DNA of 64,000 bases, taken from positions 124,001 to 188,000 of the forward strand of contig NZ_JAUCGQ010000003.1 in NCBI RefSeq assembly GCF_030362835.1, given 5' to 3'. Below the pieces are notes generated by a model, which saw only the letters and a list, made by a program, of their open reading frames with translations, was not told where the DNA came from and did no database searches. Shown here one piece after another: positions 9,616 through 24,539 of the stretch. A program made the position numbers and the translations under genes. Each line of letters starts with the position of its first letter. Within the stretch, counting starts at the first letter, position 1. Source of the DNA: Cellulomonas alba. Its GTDB lineage: Bacteria; Actinomycetota; Actinomycetes; Actinomycetales; Cellulomonadaceae.

Positions 9616-11676
9616 ATGCCGCTTCCGCCGCCTCCGGCCCTCGCCGCCGCGCGCCGTGTCGTCCTCGACACGGCTGCGTGCCCGGCGTGCCTGTGGCCGC
9701 TGCTCGGCACGCGGTGCGACGCGTGCGGGCTCGACCTGACCGGCGGAGCCGGTGCCGCCGTGTGGGCGGCGTCCGTCGCGGTGGCCGAGGCGCTCGACCA
9801 GCGCGCGGAGCTCGTCGCCCGGCTCTCCCCCGAGGCCGTGTCGGCGCCGGCCGCCCTCGTCGGCACGCTCTCGACGCAGGCCGCCCCACTCTCCGCCGCT
9901 CCGCCCCGCTCGCCCGTCCCCGGGCGCGCGCCGGCGTGGGAGGCGTCGACGGTCCTGCAGGTGCTCGGCGTCGCGCTGCTCGCCGTGGCCTGCCTCGTGC
10001 TGGTCGCCTACCGCTGGCACCACCTGGACGCCGCGGCCCGCGCGGCGGCCGTCGCGGTGGCGACGCTCGCGGCGCTGCTCGGCGCGCCCGCGCTGCGCCG
10101 GCGGCGGGTCCCGCGCGGCGCCGAGGCCGTCGCTGCCCTCGGCGTGACGCTCGTGGTGCTCGACCTGTGGGCCTGGCGCGTCGCGGGTGCGATCCCCGCG
10201 CTCGACGGCGCGCGGTACGCCGCGGCGGCCGGCGCCGTCGCCGCCGCGGTGCTCGGCGGGTGGGCCGCGGTCACGGGCCTGCGCGCACCGGCCGTGGCCG
10301 CGCCTCTGCTGGCCGTCGGAGCCGGTGCCGTCGCCACCGGTCCGTCCCCGACGTGGGCGGTCGTCGCCGCGTGCGCGGTCGCCGCCTCCGCCGTCCTCGC
10401 CGGGCGGACCGGCCGACCGCGCCTCGCGACGCTCGCGCCGCCCGCGCTCGCCGCCGCGGCCGTGGTGGGCGTCCCCACGGCGGTCTGGCTCGCCGGCGCG
10501 GCGGCTCGCGCCGTCGAGGACCCCGGCGCCACGCACTTCGGCGCCGAGGTCGACGGCCTCACGACCGCGCGTCCCGAGGGGCTGCTGCTCGGTGCTGCCG
10601 CGCTGGTCGGCCTCGGGCTCCTGGCGCGCGTCCACGGCACTCCCGCGGTCAGCCTGGTGGCGCGCCGCGCCTCGCGGGCCGTCGAGCTGGTCGCGCTGCT
10701 CGTCGTGGTCCCGGCGCTCGGCGACGCGACGGGTGCCGACCAGCCGACCGCGACCGTCCTGCCGCTCGTGCTGGTGGCCGCGGCCGCGGTCGTGCTCGAC
10801 CCGATGCTGCCGCGCGGGTTGCACCCGGTGGCCCGCACCGGCGCGTTCGCCGCGCTGCTCGCGGCCCTCGTCGCCGCGCGCGGGTCGGCTGCCTGGACCG
10901 CGTGCGCGCTCGCGGCGCTCGCCTCGCTCGCGTTCACGGCGGCCGGCTGGTTCGCGCCCCCGCTGCGCCCGGTCACCCGCGTCGTGGGGTCGTTGCTCGG
11001 CTGGGGAGCCCTGGTCGCGCTGTGCGGCGCCGCGGGTGGCAGCGACTGGCTCGTGGCCGCGCGCATCGGCGTCGTCGCCTCGGCCGGTGCCGCGCTCGCG
11101 CTCCTCGGTGCCGCGGCGACACGCGCGCACGGGCACCAGGACGAGGCCGACGAGCTCCTCGACGACCCGCACGCCGGGCACGAACGGCTCGCGCACGGCG
11201 TCGCGCTCGTGTCGGCCGCGACCGTCGACCTGCTTGCGCAGCCGTGGGACGTACCCGCGGACGCCGTCCTCGCGGGTCTCGGCGCCGTGCTGACCGCGGC
11301 CGGCGCCGTCCGGCTGCGCGCCCACCCGGGTGCGGCGAGCTGGACCGCGCTGGGGCCGGGCACCGCGCTCGTGCTCGGACCGGTCGTGCTCGCGGGCTTC
11401 GTCGAGCCCGGTGCGTGGCGCCTGCTGCTGGCGCTCGCGGTCGGTGCGGTCGCCGTCCTCGTCGGCGCGCGGCTGCGGCTGCAGGCGCCGTTCGTGCTCG
11501 GCTCGACGGCCCTGGGGCTGGTCGCGGTGCGCCAGCTCGCGCCGTTCGCCGTCGCGGTCGGCTGGTGGCCCGTCGTCGCGCTCGGCGGTGCCGTGCTCCT
11601 CACGGCCGGCGTCACGTACGAGCGCCGGCTGCGCGACGCACGCGCGGCCGCGAGCTTCCTCGCCGCGATGCGCTGA
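9616..11676 (+). CDS. SCO7613-type multi-pass membrane protein with N-terminal zinc ribbon
   Basis: The 686-aa product has an N-terminal four-Cys knuckle (CPACLWPLLGTRCDACG), then a short soluble helical part, then about twenty hydrophobic segments that fill residues 110-680. This fits the actinobacterial SCO7613 C-terminal-domain membrane proteins, whose function is unknown. It is transcribed opposite to the proteasome genes and sits between pup and dop, ending four bases before the dop stop. A role linked to pupylation is suggested only by position. The sequence is very rich in Ala, Val and Leu. Confidence 0.7.
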   Translation: MPLPPPPALAAARRVVLDTAACPACLWPLLGTRCDACGLDLTGGAGAAVWAASVAVAEALDQRAELVARLSPEAVSAPAALVGTLSTQAAPLSAAPPRSPVPGRAPAWEASTVLQVLGVALLAVACLVLVAYRWHHLDAAARAAAVAVATLAALLGAPALRRRRVPRGAEAVAALGVTLVVLDLWAWRVAGAIPALDGARYAAAAGAVAAAVLGGWAAVTGLRAPAVAAPLLAVGAGAVATGPSPTWAVVAACAVAASAVLAGRTGRPRLATLAPPALAAAAVVGVPTAVWLAGAAARAVEDPGATHFGAEVDGLTTARPEGLLLGAAALVGLGLLARVHGTPAVSLVARRASRAVELVALLVVVPALGDATGADQPTATVLPLVLVAAAAVVLDPMLPRGLHPVARTGAFAALLAALVAARGSAAWTACALAALASLAFTAAGWFAPPLRPVTRVVGSLLGWGALVALCGAAGGSDWLVAARIGVVASAGAALALLGAAATRAHGHQDEADELLDDPHAGHERLAHGVALVSAATVDLLAQPWDVPADAVLAGLGAVLTAAGAVRLRAHPGAASWTALGPGTALVLGPVVLAGFVEPGAWRLLLALAVGAVAVLVGARLRLQAPFVLGSTALGLVAVRQLAPFAVAVGWWPVVALGGAVLLTAGVTYERRLRDARAAASFLAAMR

Positions 11677-11680
11677 GCGC

Positions 11681-13300
11681 TCAGCCCGCGCCGAGGTGCG
11701 CGAGCAGCGAGCTCGCGTCGGGGCTGCGGTCGAGCAGCGCCTCGACGTGCGCCGCCGTCCCGCGCAGCGGGTCGCGCATCGGCACGCGCTGCAGCGTCGG
11801 GCTGCCCACGACGTCGAACACGACCGAGTCCCAGCTCGCCGCCGAGATCTCGGGCCCGTACCGCGCGACCGCCTCGCCCCGGAAGTAGGCGCGCGTGTCC
11901 CGCGGCGGGTGCAGCTCGGCGCGCGCGACGTCCTCCTCGGCGACGAGCCGCTCGACCGCCCCTGCAGCCGCGAGCCGGTGGTAGAGGCCCCGCTCGGGGC
12001 GCAGGTCCGACCACTGCAGGTCGACGGCCGCGAGCCGGGGGTGGTCCCACGGCAGCCGGTCCCGGCGGCGCATGCCCTCGAGCAGCCGCAGCTTGGCGAG
12101 CCACTCGACCTCGCGCGCACAGCTCGCGGGGTCGTTGGCGAGGCGCGTCAGCACCGAGTCCCACCGGTCGAGCACGTCGCGCGTCTGGTCGTCGAGCTCG
12201 GCGCCCGCGTGCTCGAGCGCGACCCGCACCGCGTCGAGGTAGGCGCGCTGGACCTCGAGCGCGGTGAGCTGCCGCCCGTCGACGAGCTCGACCCGCGTGG
12301 TCAGCGTGACGTCGTGGCTGATCAGGTGCACCGCCTGCACCGGGTCTCGCAGCGCGAGGCGGTCCACCGCCGCGAGCGCGCCGCCCGCGCCCCCGGCGCC
12401 GCCCTCGGCGACCGCGCGCTCGATGAGCCAGAGCACGAGCGACGTCGTGCCGAGCCGCAGGTACGTCGCGACCTCGAGCATCGTCGCGTCGCCGATGATG
12501 ACGTGCAGCCGCCGCCACCGCTCGGGGTCGGCGTGCGGCTCGTCGCGCGTGTTGACGATGGGCCGGCGCAGCGTGGTCTCGAGGCCGATCTCGGCCTCCA
12601 TGTAGTCCGCCCGCTGCGAGAGCTGGAAGCCGGCCTGCTCGCCGCGCTGCCCGAGTCCGACGCGACCCGCGCCGGTGTAGACCTGCCGCGTCACGAGGAA
12701 CGGGATCAGGCGCGCGGCGAGGTCGGCCCACGGCACGGCGCGCTCGACGAGGTAGTTCTCGTGCATGCCGTACGTCGCACCCTTGCCGTCGACGTTGTTC
12801 TTGTAGAGCGCGACGTCCGGCAGGGCGCTCGTCGACGCCAGCGCACGGACCGACGCGAGCATGACGCGCTCCCCCGCGCGATCCCACAGGACGGCGTCGC
12901 GCGGGTTCGTCACCTCGGGCGACGAGTACTCGGGGTGCGCGTGGTCGACGTAGAGCCGCGCGCCGTTCGTCAGGATGACGTTCGCCGCGCCGGGGTCCTC
13001 GTACTCCTCGACGCTCGCGCGCGCCAGCTCCTGCGGGCCGTCCCCGCTCGGGGCGGGCTTGGCCGGGTCGTCGGTCAGCAGCGACGGGTGCGCCGACGCG
13101 CGCTGCAGGTGGAACCCGCGGGCATCGTGCAGCGGGTCCTCGTCGTCGTAGTCCCAGCGCGCCTTGGCCCGGCCGCTCTCGCGCGTCGCGGCGTGCACCG
13201 CCACGACGTGGCTCGACAGCAGCATCGGGTTGGCGAGGGGCCGCCCGGGCTGGAGGATCCCGTACTCGGTCTCGATCCCCATCACGCGGCGCACGGTCAC
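11681..13300 (-). CDS. dop: Depupylase / Pup deamidase
   Basis: Dop deamidates the C-terminal Gln of Pup and also removes Pup from proteins. The 539-aa product is homologous to PafA: MGIETEYGILQPG at the start, LTNGARLYVDHAHPEYSSPE, and YKNNVDGKGATYGMHENYL. A region after residue 50 absent from PafA (WDYDDEDPLHDARGFHLQR) corresponds to the Dop-specific loop. The GTG at 13300 is favoured because a TAGGGT hexamer lies seven bases upstream; an internal ATG at 13282 is the alternative. A Gly/Ala-rich insert makes it slightly longer than usual. Confidence 0.94.
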   Translation of the reverse strand: MTVRRVMGIETEYGILQPGRPLANPMLLSSHVVAVHAATRESGRAKARWDYDDEDPLHDARGFHLQRASAHPSLLTDDPAKPAPSGDGPQELARASVEEYEDPGAANVILTNGARLYVDHAHPEYSSPEVTNPRDAVLWDRAGERVMLASVRALASTSALPDVALYKNNVDGKGATYGMHENYLVERAVPWADLAARLIPFLVTRQVYTGAGRVGLGQRGEQAGFQLSQRADYMEAEIGLETTLRRPIVNTRDEPHADPERWRRLHVIIGDATMLEVATYLRLGTTSLVLWLIERAVAEGGAGGAGGALAAVDRLALRDPVQAVHLISHDVTLTTRVELVDGRQLTALEVQRAYLDAVRVALEHAGAELDDQTRDVLDRWDSVLTRLANDPASCAREVEWLAKLRLLEGMRRRDRLPWDHPRLAAVDLQWSDLRPERGLYHRLAAAGAVERLVAEEDVARAELHPPRDTRAYFRGEAVARYGPEISAASWDSVVFDVVGSPTLQRVPMRDPLRGTAAHVEALLDRSPDASSLLAHLGAG

Positions 13301-13307
13301 GCGTTCC

Positions 13308-13313
13308 ACCCTA
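13308..13313 (-). promoter_or_regulatory. -10 element (TAGGGT) of leaderless dop
   Basis: TAGGGT on the minus strand stands seven bases before the GTG at 13300, so transcription should begin at or beside the start codon. No ribosome site or consensus -35 is visible. Confidence 0.5.
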
Positions 13314-13368
13314 CTGACGGCCGCGCGCCTGCCCCCGGTCGTCCACGGGCGGGCGCGCGGGCCGGTCG

Positions 13369-15012
13369 TCAGAGGTACTGGCCGGTGCTGGTCACGTTCT
13401 CGATGGTCCGCGAGCCGTCCGTGCCCTTCTTGCCCTGCACGATCGTGCGGATGAAGACGATGCGCTCGCCCTTCTTGCCGGAGATGCGCGCCCAGTCGTC
13501 GGGGTTCGTCGTGTTCGGCAGGTCCTCGTTCTCGCGGAACTCGTCGACGCACGCGGACAGCAGGTGGTCGACGCGGATGCCGCGCTGGCCGACCGCCAGG
13601 AAGTCCTTGATCGCCGTCTTCTTCGCGCGGTCGACGACGTTCTGGATCATCGCGCCCGAGTTGAAGTCCTTGAAGTACAGGACCTCCTTGTCGCCGCTCG
13701 CGTAGGTGACCTCGAGGAACCGGTTCTCGTCGCTCTCGGTGTACATGCGCTCGACGACGCGCGTGATCATCGCCTCGACCGCCTCGGCCGCCGAGCCGCC
13801 GTGCTCGCGCAGGTCGTCCTCGTGGATCGGGAGGTCGGCCGTCAGGTACTTGCCGAAGATCTCGCGCGCACCCTCGGCGTCGGGCCGCTCGATCTTGATC
13901 TTCACGTCGAGGCGACCGGGCCGGAGGATCGCCGGGTCGATCATGTCCTCGCGGTTCGAGGCACCGATGACGATCACGTTCTCGAGCCGCTCGACGCCGT
14001 CGATCTCGCTCAGCAGCTGCGGCACGATCGTCGTCTCGACGTCCGACGAGACACCGGTGCCGCGCGTGCGGAACAGCGACTCCATCTCGTCGAAGAACAC
14101 GACGACCGGGTGGCCCTGCGACGCCTTCTCGCGCGCGCGGGCGAAGATCAGGCGGATGTGCCGCTCCGTCTCGCCGACGTACTTGTTGAGCAGCTCGGGA
14201 CCCTTGACGTTGAGGAAGTAGCTCTTCGCCTCGGCGAGGTCGTCGCCGCGCGCGGCCGCGGCGGTGGCGGCGAGCGAGTTCGCGACCGCCTTCGCGATCA
14301 GCGTCTTGCCGCACCCGGGCGGCCCGTAGAGCAGCACGCCCTTCGGCGGCTTGAGGCCGTGCTCGCGGAACAGCTCGGGGTGCAGGAACGGCAGCTCGAC
14401 CGCGTCGCGGATCGCCTCGATCTGGGGACCCAGGCCGCCGATGTCGGTGTAGTCGATGTCGGGCACCTCCTCGAGCACGAGGTCCTCGACCTCGGCCCGC
14501 GGCACGACCTCGAACACGAACCCGCTGCGCGAGTCGATCGTCAGCGCGTCCCCGATGCGCACGCCCGCGTCGAGCACCTGGCCCGCGAACCGGACCACGC
14601 GCTCCTCGTCACCACGGCCCACGACCAGCGCGCGCCCGTCGCCCAGCAGCTCCTTGACCGTGACGATCTCGCCGACGCGCTCGTACCCGCCGGCCTCGAC
14701 GACCGTGAGGGCCTCGTTGAGCATGACCTCCTGGCCCGGGCGCAGGCGGTGCACGTCGAGCGCGGGGCTCGCGCCCACGTGCATCTTGCGGCCGGACGAC
14801 ACCACGTCGACCGTGCCGTCCTCGCGCGCTCCGAGGAACGTCGCGTACGTGCCGGGCGGCTTGGCGAGCTCGTCCACCTGGCGCTTGAGCTCGACGATCT
14901 GCTCGCGCGCCGCGACGAGCGCGTCCGAGAGCCGCTCGTTCTTGGCCGCCAGCACCGCGAGCTCGCGCTGCAGGTCGCGGCTCGGGTTTCCAGGGCTCAC
15001 CGGGTCGGTCAT
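13369..15012 (-). CDS. mpa: Proteasomal AAA ATPase (Mpa/ARC)
   Basis: This hexameric unfoldase recognises Pup on substrates and threads them into the 20S core. The 547-aa protein has an N-terminal coiled coil (about 10-50) that binds Pup and two OB-type domains (about 60-190). The AAA module has Walker A GPPGCGKT (230-237), Walker B with D308-E309 in FFDEMES, and an arginine-finger region near [12 protein letters not shown]. The C-terminus GQYL is the motif that docks on the alpha ring. ATG 15012 has a GGAGG ribosome site. It is separated from dop by a 68-nt gap. Confidence 0.95.
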   Translation of the reverse strand: MTDPVSPGNPSRDLQRELAVLAAKNERLSDALVAAREQIVELKRQVDELAKPPGTYATFLGAREDGTVDVVSSGRKMHVGASPALDVHRLRPGQEVMLNEALTVVEAGGYERVGEIVTVKELLGDGRALVVGRGDEERVVRFAGQVLDAGVRIGDALTIDSRSGFVFEVVPRAEVEDLVLEEVPDIDYTDIGGLGPQIEAIRDAVELPFLHPELFREHGLKPPKGVLLYGPPGCGKTLIAKAVANSLAATAAAARGDDLAEAKSYFLNVKGPELLNKYVGETERHIRLIFARAREKASQGHPVVVFFDEMESLFRTRGTGVSSDVETTIVPQLLSEIDGVERLENVIVIGASNREDMIDPAILRPGRLDVKIKIERPDAEGAREIFGKYLTADLPIHEDDLREHGGSAAEAVEAMITRVVERMYTESDENRFLEVTYASGDKEVLYFKDFNSGAMIQNVVDRAKKTAIKDFLAVGQRGIRVDHLLSACVDEFRENEDLPNTTNPDDWARISGKKGERIVFIRTIVQGKKGTDGSRTIENVTSTGQYL

Positions 15013-15184
15013 GTGTCGGCCTCCGTTCCCGCGGGTCGCCAGGCTGGTCGCGCTGGTCCGACGACACTAACCATCGCTGTCAACATCGAACGTCCGACGC
15101 GGCGGAGATGCGCGCGGTGTCCCGCGGATCGGACATCCGAGCGCGAGCGACGCCTCCGGGAGCGAGTCCGAGCCGGTGGTCGCG

Positions 15185-19279
<4,095 letters not shown>

Positions 19280-19280
19280 C

Positions 19281-19286
19281 TAGTCT
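19281..19286 (+). promoter_or_regulatory. -10 element (TAGTCT) of the leaderless PAC2 gene
   Basis: TAGTCT stands six bases before ATG 19293. No ribosome site is present. Confidence 0.5.
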
Positions 19287-19292
19287 GAGCAG

Positions 19293-20150
19293 ATGAGCGA
19301 GCTCCCCCCGAGCGACCTGCCCGTCGACGGCACCGTGCTCCTCGCGGCGTTCGAAGGGTGGAACGACGCGGGCTCCGCGGCGACGCAGGCGCTCGAGCAC
19401 CTCCACGAGGTCTGGAACGCGGAGCAGGTCGACGAGCTCGACCCCGAGGAGTACCACGACTTCCAGGTGAACCGTCCGATGGTCGGCTTCGGCCCGGACG
19501 GCCGGCGCGAGATCACGTGGCCGACCACGGCCGTCGCCGTCGCCACCGCACCGGGGAGCGGACGGCGGGTGGTCATCGTGCACGGCATCGAGCCGTCGAT
19601 GCGCTGGCGGCGCTACTGCGCCGAGCTGCTCGACATCGCCGCGAGCCTCGGCGTCCGCACGGTCGTGACGATCGGCGCACTGCTCGCCGACGTGCCGCAC
19701 ACGCGACCGATCCCGGTCAACGCGACGACCGACGACCCGGCGCTGCGCGACGCGGTCGGGCTCGAGCCGAACACCTACGAGGGCCCGACCGGCATCGTGG
19801 GCGTGCTCCAGCACGAGGCGTCCGCACGCGGGCTCGGCGCGCTGTCGCTGTGGGCAGCCGTGCCGCACTACGTCGCGCACCCGCCCTCGCCGAAGGCGAC
19901 GCTCGCGATCCTGCACCGCATCGAGCAGCTGCTCGGCGAGCCGGTGCCGCTCGGCGAGCTGCCCGAGGACGCGATCGCGTGGCAGCACGGCGTCGACGAG
20001 CTGGCGGGCGAGGACAGCGAGATCGGCGAGTACGTGCGCCAGCTCGAGGAGGCCAAGGACACGGCTGACCTGCCCGAGGCGACGGGCGAGGCGATCGCGC
20101 GCGAGTTCGAGCGCTACCTGCGCAGGCGGGACAAGGGCCCGGGTTCCTGA
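19293..20150 (+). CDS. PAC2 family protein
   Basis: The 285-aa protein resembles archaeal and actinobacterial PAC2 proteins related to the proteasome assembly chaperone 2. It starts with LLAAFEGWNDAGSAATQALEHL, a typical family opening, and has the conserved GALLADVPHTRPIPV and GPTGIVGVLQHEA blocks and a charged C-terminal helix. In actinobacteria the gene lies in the proteasome region (Rv2125-like position). Whether it assembles proteasomes there is not shown, and its biochemical role is unknown. It ends 57 bases before the convergent mshC stop. Confidence 0.88.
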   Translation: MSELPPSDLPVDGTVLLAAFEGWNDAGSAATQALEHLHEVWNAEQVDELDPEEYHDFQVNRPMVGFGPDGRREITWPTTAVAVATAPGSGRRVVIVHGIEPSMRWRRYCAELLDIAASLGVRTVVTIGALLADVPHTRPIPVNATTDDPALRDAVGLEPNTYEGPTGIVGVLQHEASARGLGALSLWAAVPHYVAHPPSPKATLAILHRIEQLLGEPVPLGELPEDAIAWQHGVDELAGEDSEIGEYVRQLEEAKDTADLPEATGEAIAREFERYLRRRDKGPGS

Positions 20151-20207
20151 CGATCGGCCGGCCGGTGGTCGCCCGCTCGGCTCAGAGCCGGACGCGAGCG
20201 CCGGGGC

Positions 20208-21458
20208 TCAGACCCTGACCCCGAGCAGCGCGTCCACCGTCCGCGCCACGACTCCCGGCGCGCCCTCGACGACGTCGCCCTCCCCCGCGAGCGACCGGCG
20301 AGCCCACTCGTCGACCATGCCGAGCGCCCGCGGGGTGTCCAGGTCGTCGGCCACGGCGGCTCGCACGCCCGCGAGCAGCTCGTCGGCCGCCGGGCCGCCG
20401 TTCCCGGAGATCGCGCGCCGCCACAGGTCGAGTCGCGCCTGCGCCTCGTGGAGACCCTCGTCGGTCCAGTCCCAGTCGTCGCGGTAGCGGTGCGCGAGGA
20501 TCGCGAGCCGGACGGCCATCGCGTCGACGCCCTGCTCGCGCAGGCGCGAGACCAGCACGAGGTTGCCGCGCGACTTGCTCATCTTCTCGCCGTGGAGCCC
20601 GACCATGCCGGTGTGGACGTGCACGCGCGCCGCGGCGCCCGCGTCGAGCAGCCGGGCGTGCGACGAGCTCATCTCGTGGTGCGGGAACTGCAGGTCCGAG
20701 CCGCCGCCCTCGACGTCGAACGGCAGGCCGAGGCCGTCGCGCGCGATGACCGCGCACTCGATGTGCCACCCGGGGCGGCCACGGCCGAGGGAGCCGCCGT
20801 CCCACGCGGGCTCACCGGGCCGCTCGCGGCGCCACAGCAGCGGGTCGAGCGGCGAGCGCTTGCCGGGCCGGTCGGGGTCGCCGCCGCGCTCGCGCGCCAG
20901 CTCGACCATCCGCGCCTCGTCGAGGCGCGCCACGACACCGAGGTCCGGGTCGGCAGCCAGGTCCGCGTACACGTCGCCCGGCCCGTCGACGCCCGGCGTC
21001 TCGATCACGTACGCGGCCCCCGCGGCGAGCAGCTTCTCGACCGCCTCGATGACGGCGGGGATCTCCTCGACGACGCCGCGGTACACGTCGGGCGGGATGA
21101 CGCCGAGCGCCGTCATGTCCTCCGCGTAGAGCGCGATCTGCTCGTCGGCGAGCTCGCGCCAGTCGACACCCGTCGCCGCCGCGCGCTCGAGCAGCGGGTC
21201 GTCGACGTCCGTGACGTTCGACGCGTAGCGCACGCTCTTGCCGGCGTCGCGCCACGCCCGACCGAGCAGGTCGAAGGCGACGTAGGTCGCAGCATGGCCC
21301 AGGTGCGTGGCGTCGTACGGCGTGATGCCGCAGACGTAGAGCGTCGCGGACTCCCCCGCCGCCGCCTCGACCAGCTCGCCCGACGACGAGTCGCGCACCA
21401 GGACCTGCCCTCCTCGTCCGGGCAGCGCAGGGACGTGGGGCGTGGGCCAGGTGAGCAC
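20208..21458 (-). CDS. mshC: Cysteine:GlcN-Ins ligase (mycothiol synthesis)
   Basis: MshC ligates cysteine to 1-D-myo-inosityl 2-amino-2-deoxy-glucopyranoside, the third step of mycothiol synthesis. The 416-aa protein is a cysteinyl-tRNA-synthetase relative. It has [19 protein letters not shown] with the zinc Cys and HIGH-like motif, further zinc-ligand regions ([20 protein letters not shown]), and a KMSKSRGNL loop. It lacks the anticodon-binding domain, hence the short length. The product implies that mycothiol is the main thiol. GTG 21458 is preceded by TAGGCT at seven bases. Confidence 0.95.
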   Translation of the reverse strand: MLTWPTPHVPALPGRGGQVLVRDSSSGELVEAAAGESATLYVCGITPYDATHLGHAATYVAFDLLGRAWRDAGKSVRYASNVTDVDDPLLERAAATGVDWRELADEQIALYAEDMTALGVIPPDVYRGVVEEIPAVIEAVEKLLAAGAAYVIETPGVDGPGDVYADLAADPDLGVVARLDEARMVELARERGGDPDRPGKRSPLDPLLWRRERPGEPAWDGGSLGRGRPGWHIECAVIARDGLGLPFDVEGGGSDLQFPHHEMSSSHARLLDAGAAARVHVHTGMVGLHGEKMSKSRGNLVLVSRLREQGVDAMAVRLAILAHRYRDDWDWTDEGLHEAQARLDLWRRAISGNGGPAADELLAGVRAAVADDLDTPRALGMVDEWARRSLAGEGDVVEGAPGVVARTVDALLGVRV

Positions 21459-21465
21459 GGCCGTC

Positions 21466-21471
21466 AGCCTA
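21466..21471 (-). promoter_or_regulatory. -10 element (TAGGCT) of leaderless mshC
   Basis: TAGGCT on the minus strand stands seven bases before GTG 21458. Confidence 0.5.
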
Positions 21472-21508
21472 ATCGGGGCGGCGCACGGGCCGGACGCCGT
21501 CGCGGGGC

Positions 21509-21514
21509 GACAAT
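21509..21514 (+). promoter_or_regulatory. Possible -10 (GACAAT) of leaderless corA-like gene
   Basis: GACAAT stands six bases before GTG 21521, in the 62-nt divergent gap with mshC. Confidence 0.4.
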
Positions 21515-21520
21515 GCGCAC

Positions 21521-22546
<1,026 letters not shown>

Positions 22547-22559
22547 CGGGCAACCTGCC

Positions 22560-22576
22560 ACCGCCCCGGCGGCGGT
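22560..22576. terminator. Hairpin between convergent corA and uppP
   Basis: A 6-bp stem (ACCGCC with GGCGGT) and 5-nt loop fill the gap; the last base is part of the uppP stop codon. Weak, with no U tract. Confidence 0.35.
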
Positions 22577-23466
22577 CAGCCCGCCGGCAGCGGCGCGTTC
22601 GGCTCGAGCGCGCCCGTGAGCAGCAGCAGCACCACGAGCGCTGCTAGCCCGAGCCGGTACCAGACGAACGGCTTGTAGCTGAAGGTCGAGACGATCTTCA
22701 GGAACACGATGATCACGAGGTAGCCGACGACGAACGCGACGATCGTCGCGAGCAGCGTGACGCCGAAGCTCGGGACGCCCGGCGTCCCGAACGCGTCGCG
22801 CTCCTTGAACAGCTCGAACAGGCCCGAGCCGAACACCGCCGGGATCGCGAGCAGGAAGGAGTACCGCGCGGCCGCCTCGCGGGTGTAGCCCATCAGCAGA
22901 CCGCCCGTGATCGTGCCGCCGGAGCGCGAGACGCCCGGGATGAGCGCGAGCGCCTGCCAGAGGCCGAACTGCGTCGCGTGCCGCGGGTTGAGCTCCTCGA
23001 GCGTGCGCCTCTTCAACCCCACCTTGTCGGCCCAGCCCAGGAAGAGGCCGAACGCGGCGAGCACGAACGCCGTGAGCCATAGGTTGCGGAACGCGCTCTC
23101 GATCGCGTCCTGGAACAGCAGGCCGAGCACGACGATCGGGATCGTGCCGATCACGATGAACCACGCCATCAGCGCGTCGTGGTCCTTCGGGCCGTTCGCC
23201 GGCATGCCCGCGCGCGACCGCCAGTCGGTGCCGTACGCGCCTCGCAGGGCGTGCCACCAGGCGAGGATGATCCGCCGCAGGTCGCGCCGGAAGTAGAGCA
23301 GCACCGCGGACTCGGTCCCGAGCTGGATGACGGCGGTGAACGCGGCGCCCGCGTCCTGACCGTTCACCAGCTCCGAGATGATCCGGATGTGCGCGCTCGA
23401 GGAGACCGGGAGGAACTCCGTCAGACCCTGGACGAGCCCGAGAAGGATCGCCTCACCACCACCCAT
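22576..23466 (-). CDS. uppP: Undecaprenyl-diphosphatase
   Basis: UppP (BacA) removes a phosphate from undecaprenyl diphosphate to recycle the cell-wall lipid carrier. The 296-aa integral membrane protein has both catalytic signatures: [17 protein letters not shown] with the key Glu and Ser, and [17 protein letters not shown] with the Arg. About eight helices are visible. ATG 23466 gives a normal N-terminus (MGGGEAILL). An in-frame GTG at 23478, eight bases after a TATCGT hexamer, may be the real start of a leaderless message. The position beside mshC and DUF5703 matches mycobacteria. Confidence 0.95.
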   Translation of the reverse strand: MGGGEAILLGLVQGLTEFLPVSSSAHIRIISELVNGQDAGAAFTAVIQLGTESAVLLYFRRDLRRIILAWWHALRGAYGTDWRSRAGMPANGPKDHDALMAWFIVIGTIPIVVLGLLFQDAIESAFRNLWLTAFVLAAFGLFLGWADKVGLKRRTLEELNPRHATQFGLWQALALIPGVSRSGGTITGGLLMGYTREAAARYSFLLAIPAVFGSGLFELFKERDAFGTPGVPSFGVTLLATIVAFVVGYLVIIVFLKIVSTFSYKPFVWYRLGLAALVVLLLLTGALEPNAPLPAG

Positions 23467-23486
23467 GCCTGCAGCCACGAGCCGCA

Positions 23487-23492
23487 ACGATA
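23487..23492 (-). promoter_or_regulatory. -10 element (TATCGT) of uppP
   Basis: TATCGT on the minus strand stands eight bases before GTG 23478 and 20 before ATG 23466. Confidence 0.4.
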
Positions 23493-23529
23493 GCCGGAGC
23501 GCCGTCGCCGACCGCCCTGGCCACGCGGT

Positions 23530-23535
23530 TAGGGT
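23530..23535 (+). promoter_or_regulatory. -10 element (TAGGGT) of the aldo/keto reductase gene
   Basis: TAGGGT stands eight bases before ATG 23544 and lies about 40 bases from the divergent uppP hexamer. Confidence 0.45.
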
Positions 23536-23543
23536 TGCGCGCC

Positions 23544-24494
23544 ATGGACCTCCGTCCGCTCGGCCGCACGGGCCTGCGCGTCTCCGCCCTCGGCCTCGGC
23601 ACCATGACCTGGAGCCGCGACACCGACGAGCACGACGCGCGCGAGCAGCTGCGTGACTTCGCCGACGCCGGCGGCACGGTGATCGACACGTCGGCGTCGT
23701 ACGCCGACGGCGGCGCGGAGGAGCTCCTCGGCGAGCTGCTCGGCGACGTGGTGCCGCGCGACGAGGTCGTGCTCGTGACGAAGGCCGGCGCGGCCCGTGG
23801 TGTCGTCGACGCGTCCCGCGGTGCCCTGCTCGGCACGCTCGACGCCTCGCTGCGGCGGCTGCGCACGGACCACGTCGACGTCTGGCTCGTGCAGACCCCC
23901 GACCCGCGCACGCCGCTCGACGAGACCGTGTCAGCGCTGCGGCTTGCCGTGACGAGCGGCCGGGCGCGGTACGTCGGGCTGTCGAACCACGCGGGCTGGC
24001 AGGTCGCGCGTGCCGCGACGCTTCTCGAGGGCGAGGTCGGACTCGCGGCCGTCGAGGCCGAGTACTCGCTGCTCCAGCGCGGCGTCGAGCGCGAGGTGCT
24101 CCCCGCGGCAGGCGCGCTCGGCGCCGGGCTGCTCGCGTGGTCGCCGCTCGGGCGAGGCGTGCTGACGGGCAAGTACCGGCGCACGGTCCCGGCCGACTCG
24201 CGCGCGGCGTCGGCGCACCTCGCGGGGTTCGTCCAGCCCTACCTCGACGCGTCGTCGGCCGCCGTGGTCGACGCCGTCGCAACCGCGGCGAAGGGCCTCG
24301 ACCGCACGCCGCTCGAGGTCGCGCTGGCCTGGGTGCGCGACGCGCCCGGCGTCGCCTCCGCGCTCGTGGGAGCCCGGACCGCCGGACAGCTGCGCGCGTC
24401 GCTCACGGCGGAGGACCTGACGCTGCCCGACGCGCTGCGCGCCGCGCTCGACGAGGTGAGCGCCCCGCCGGTCGGGTACCCGGAGCGGTTCTGA
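23544..24494 (+). CDS. Aldo/keto reductase
   Basis: The 316-aa protein is a (beta/alpha)8 NADPH-dependent oxidoreductase. The catalytic tetrad is visible in part: Asp of [11 protein letters not shown], Tyr in ASYADG, Lys in VLVTKAG, with the usual His position in [11 protein letters not shown] replaced by Gln. The C-terminal cofactor loop is [13 protein letters not shown]. Replacement of the active-site His is seen in some AKR subgroups with altered chemistry. The substrate is unknown. ATG 23544 is chosen over the TTG at 23535 because of homology ([11 protein letters not shown]) and the -10 hexamer. Confidence 0.9.
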   Translation: MDLRPLGRTGLRVSALGLGTMTWSRDTDEHDAREQLRDFADAGGTVIDTSASYADGGAEELLGELLGDVVPRDEVVLVTKAGAARGVVDASRGALLGTLDASLRRLRTDHVDVWLVQTPDPRTPLDETVSALRLAVTSGRARYVGLSNHAGWQVARAATLLEGEVGLAAVEAEYSLLQRGVEREVLPAAGALGAGLLAWSPLGRGVLTGKYRRTVPADSRAASAHLAGFVQPYLDASSAAVVDAVATAAKGLDRTPLEVALAWVRDAPGVASALVGARTAGQLRASLTAEDLTLPDALRAALDEVSAPPVGYPERF

Positions 24495-24539
24495 CCGGCT
24501 GCGGCGCCGCCCGGGCCTGATGCGCGGCCGACGCTTCCG

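Noticed and set aside
8974..12887. Very long minus-strand frames covering pup, the membrane gene and dop
   Set aside because: They are out-of-frame shadows; the true genes have conserved motifs and start signals in another frame or strand.
15078..15083. Perfect TTGACA (minus strand) upstream of mpa
   Set aside because: No -10 at 16-19 bases; the nearest TAGTGT (15064-15069) is only eight bases away.
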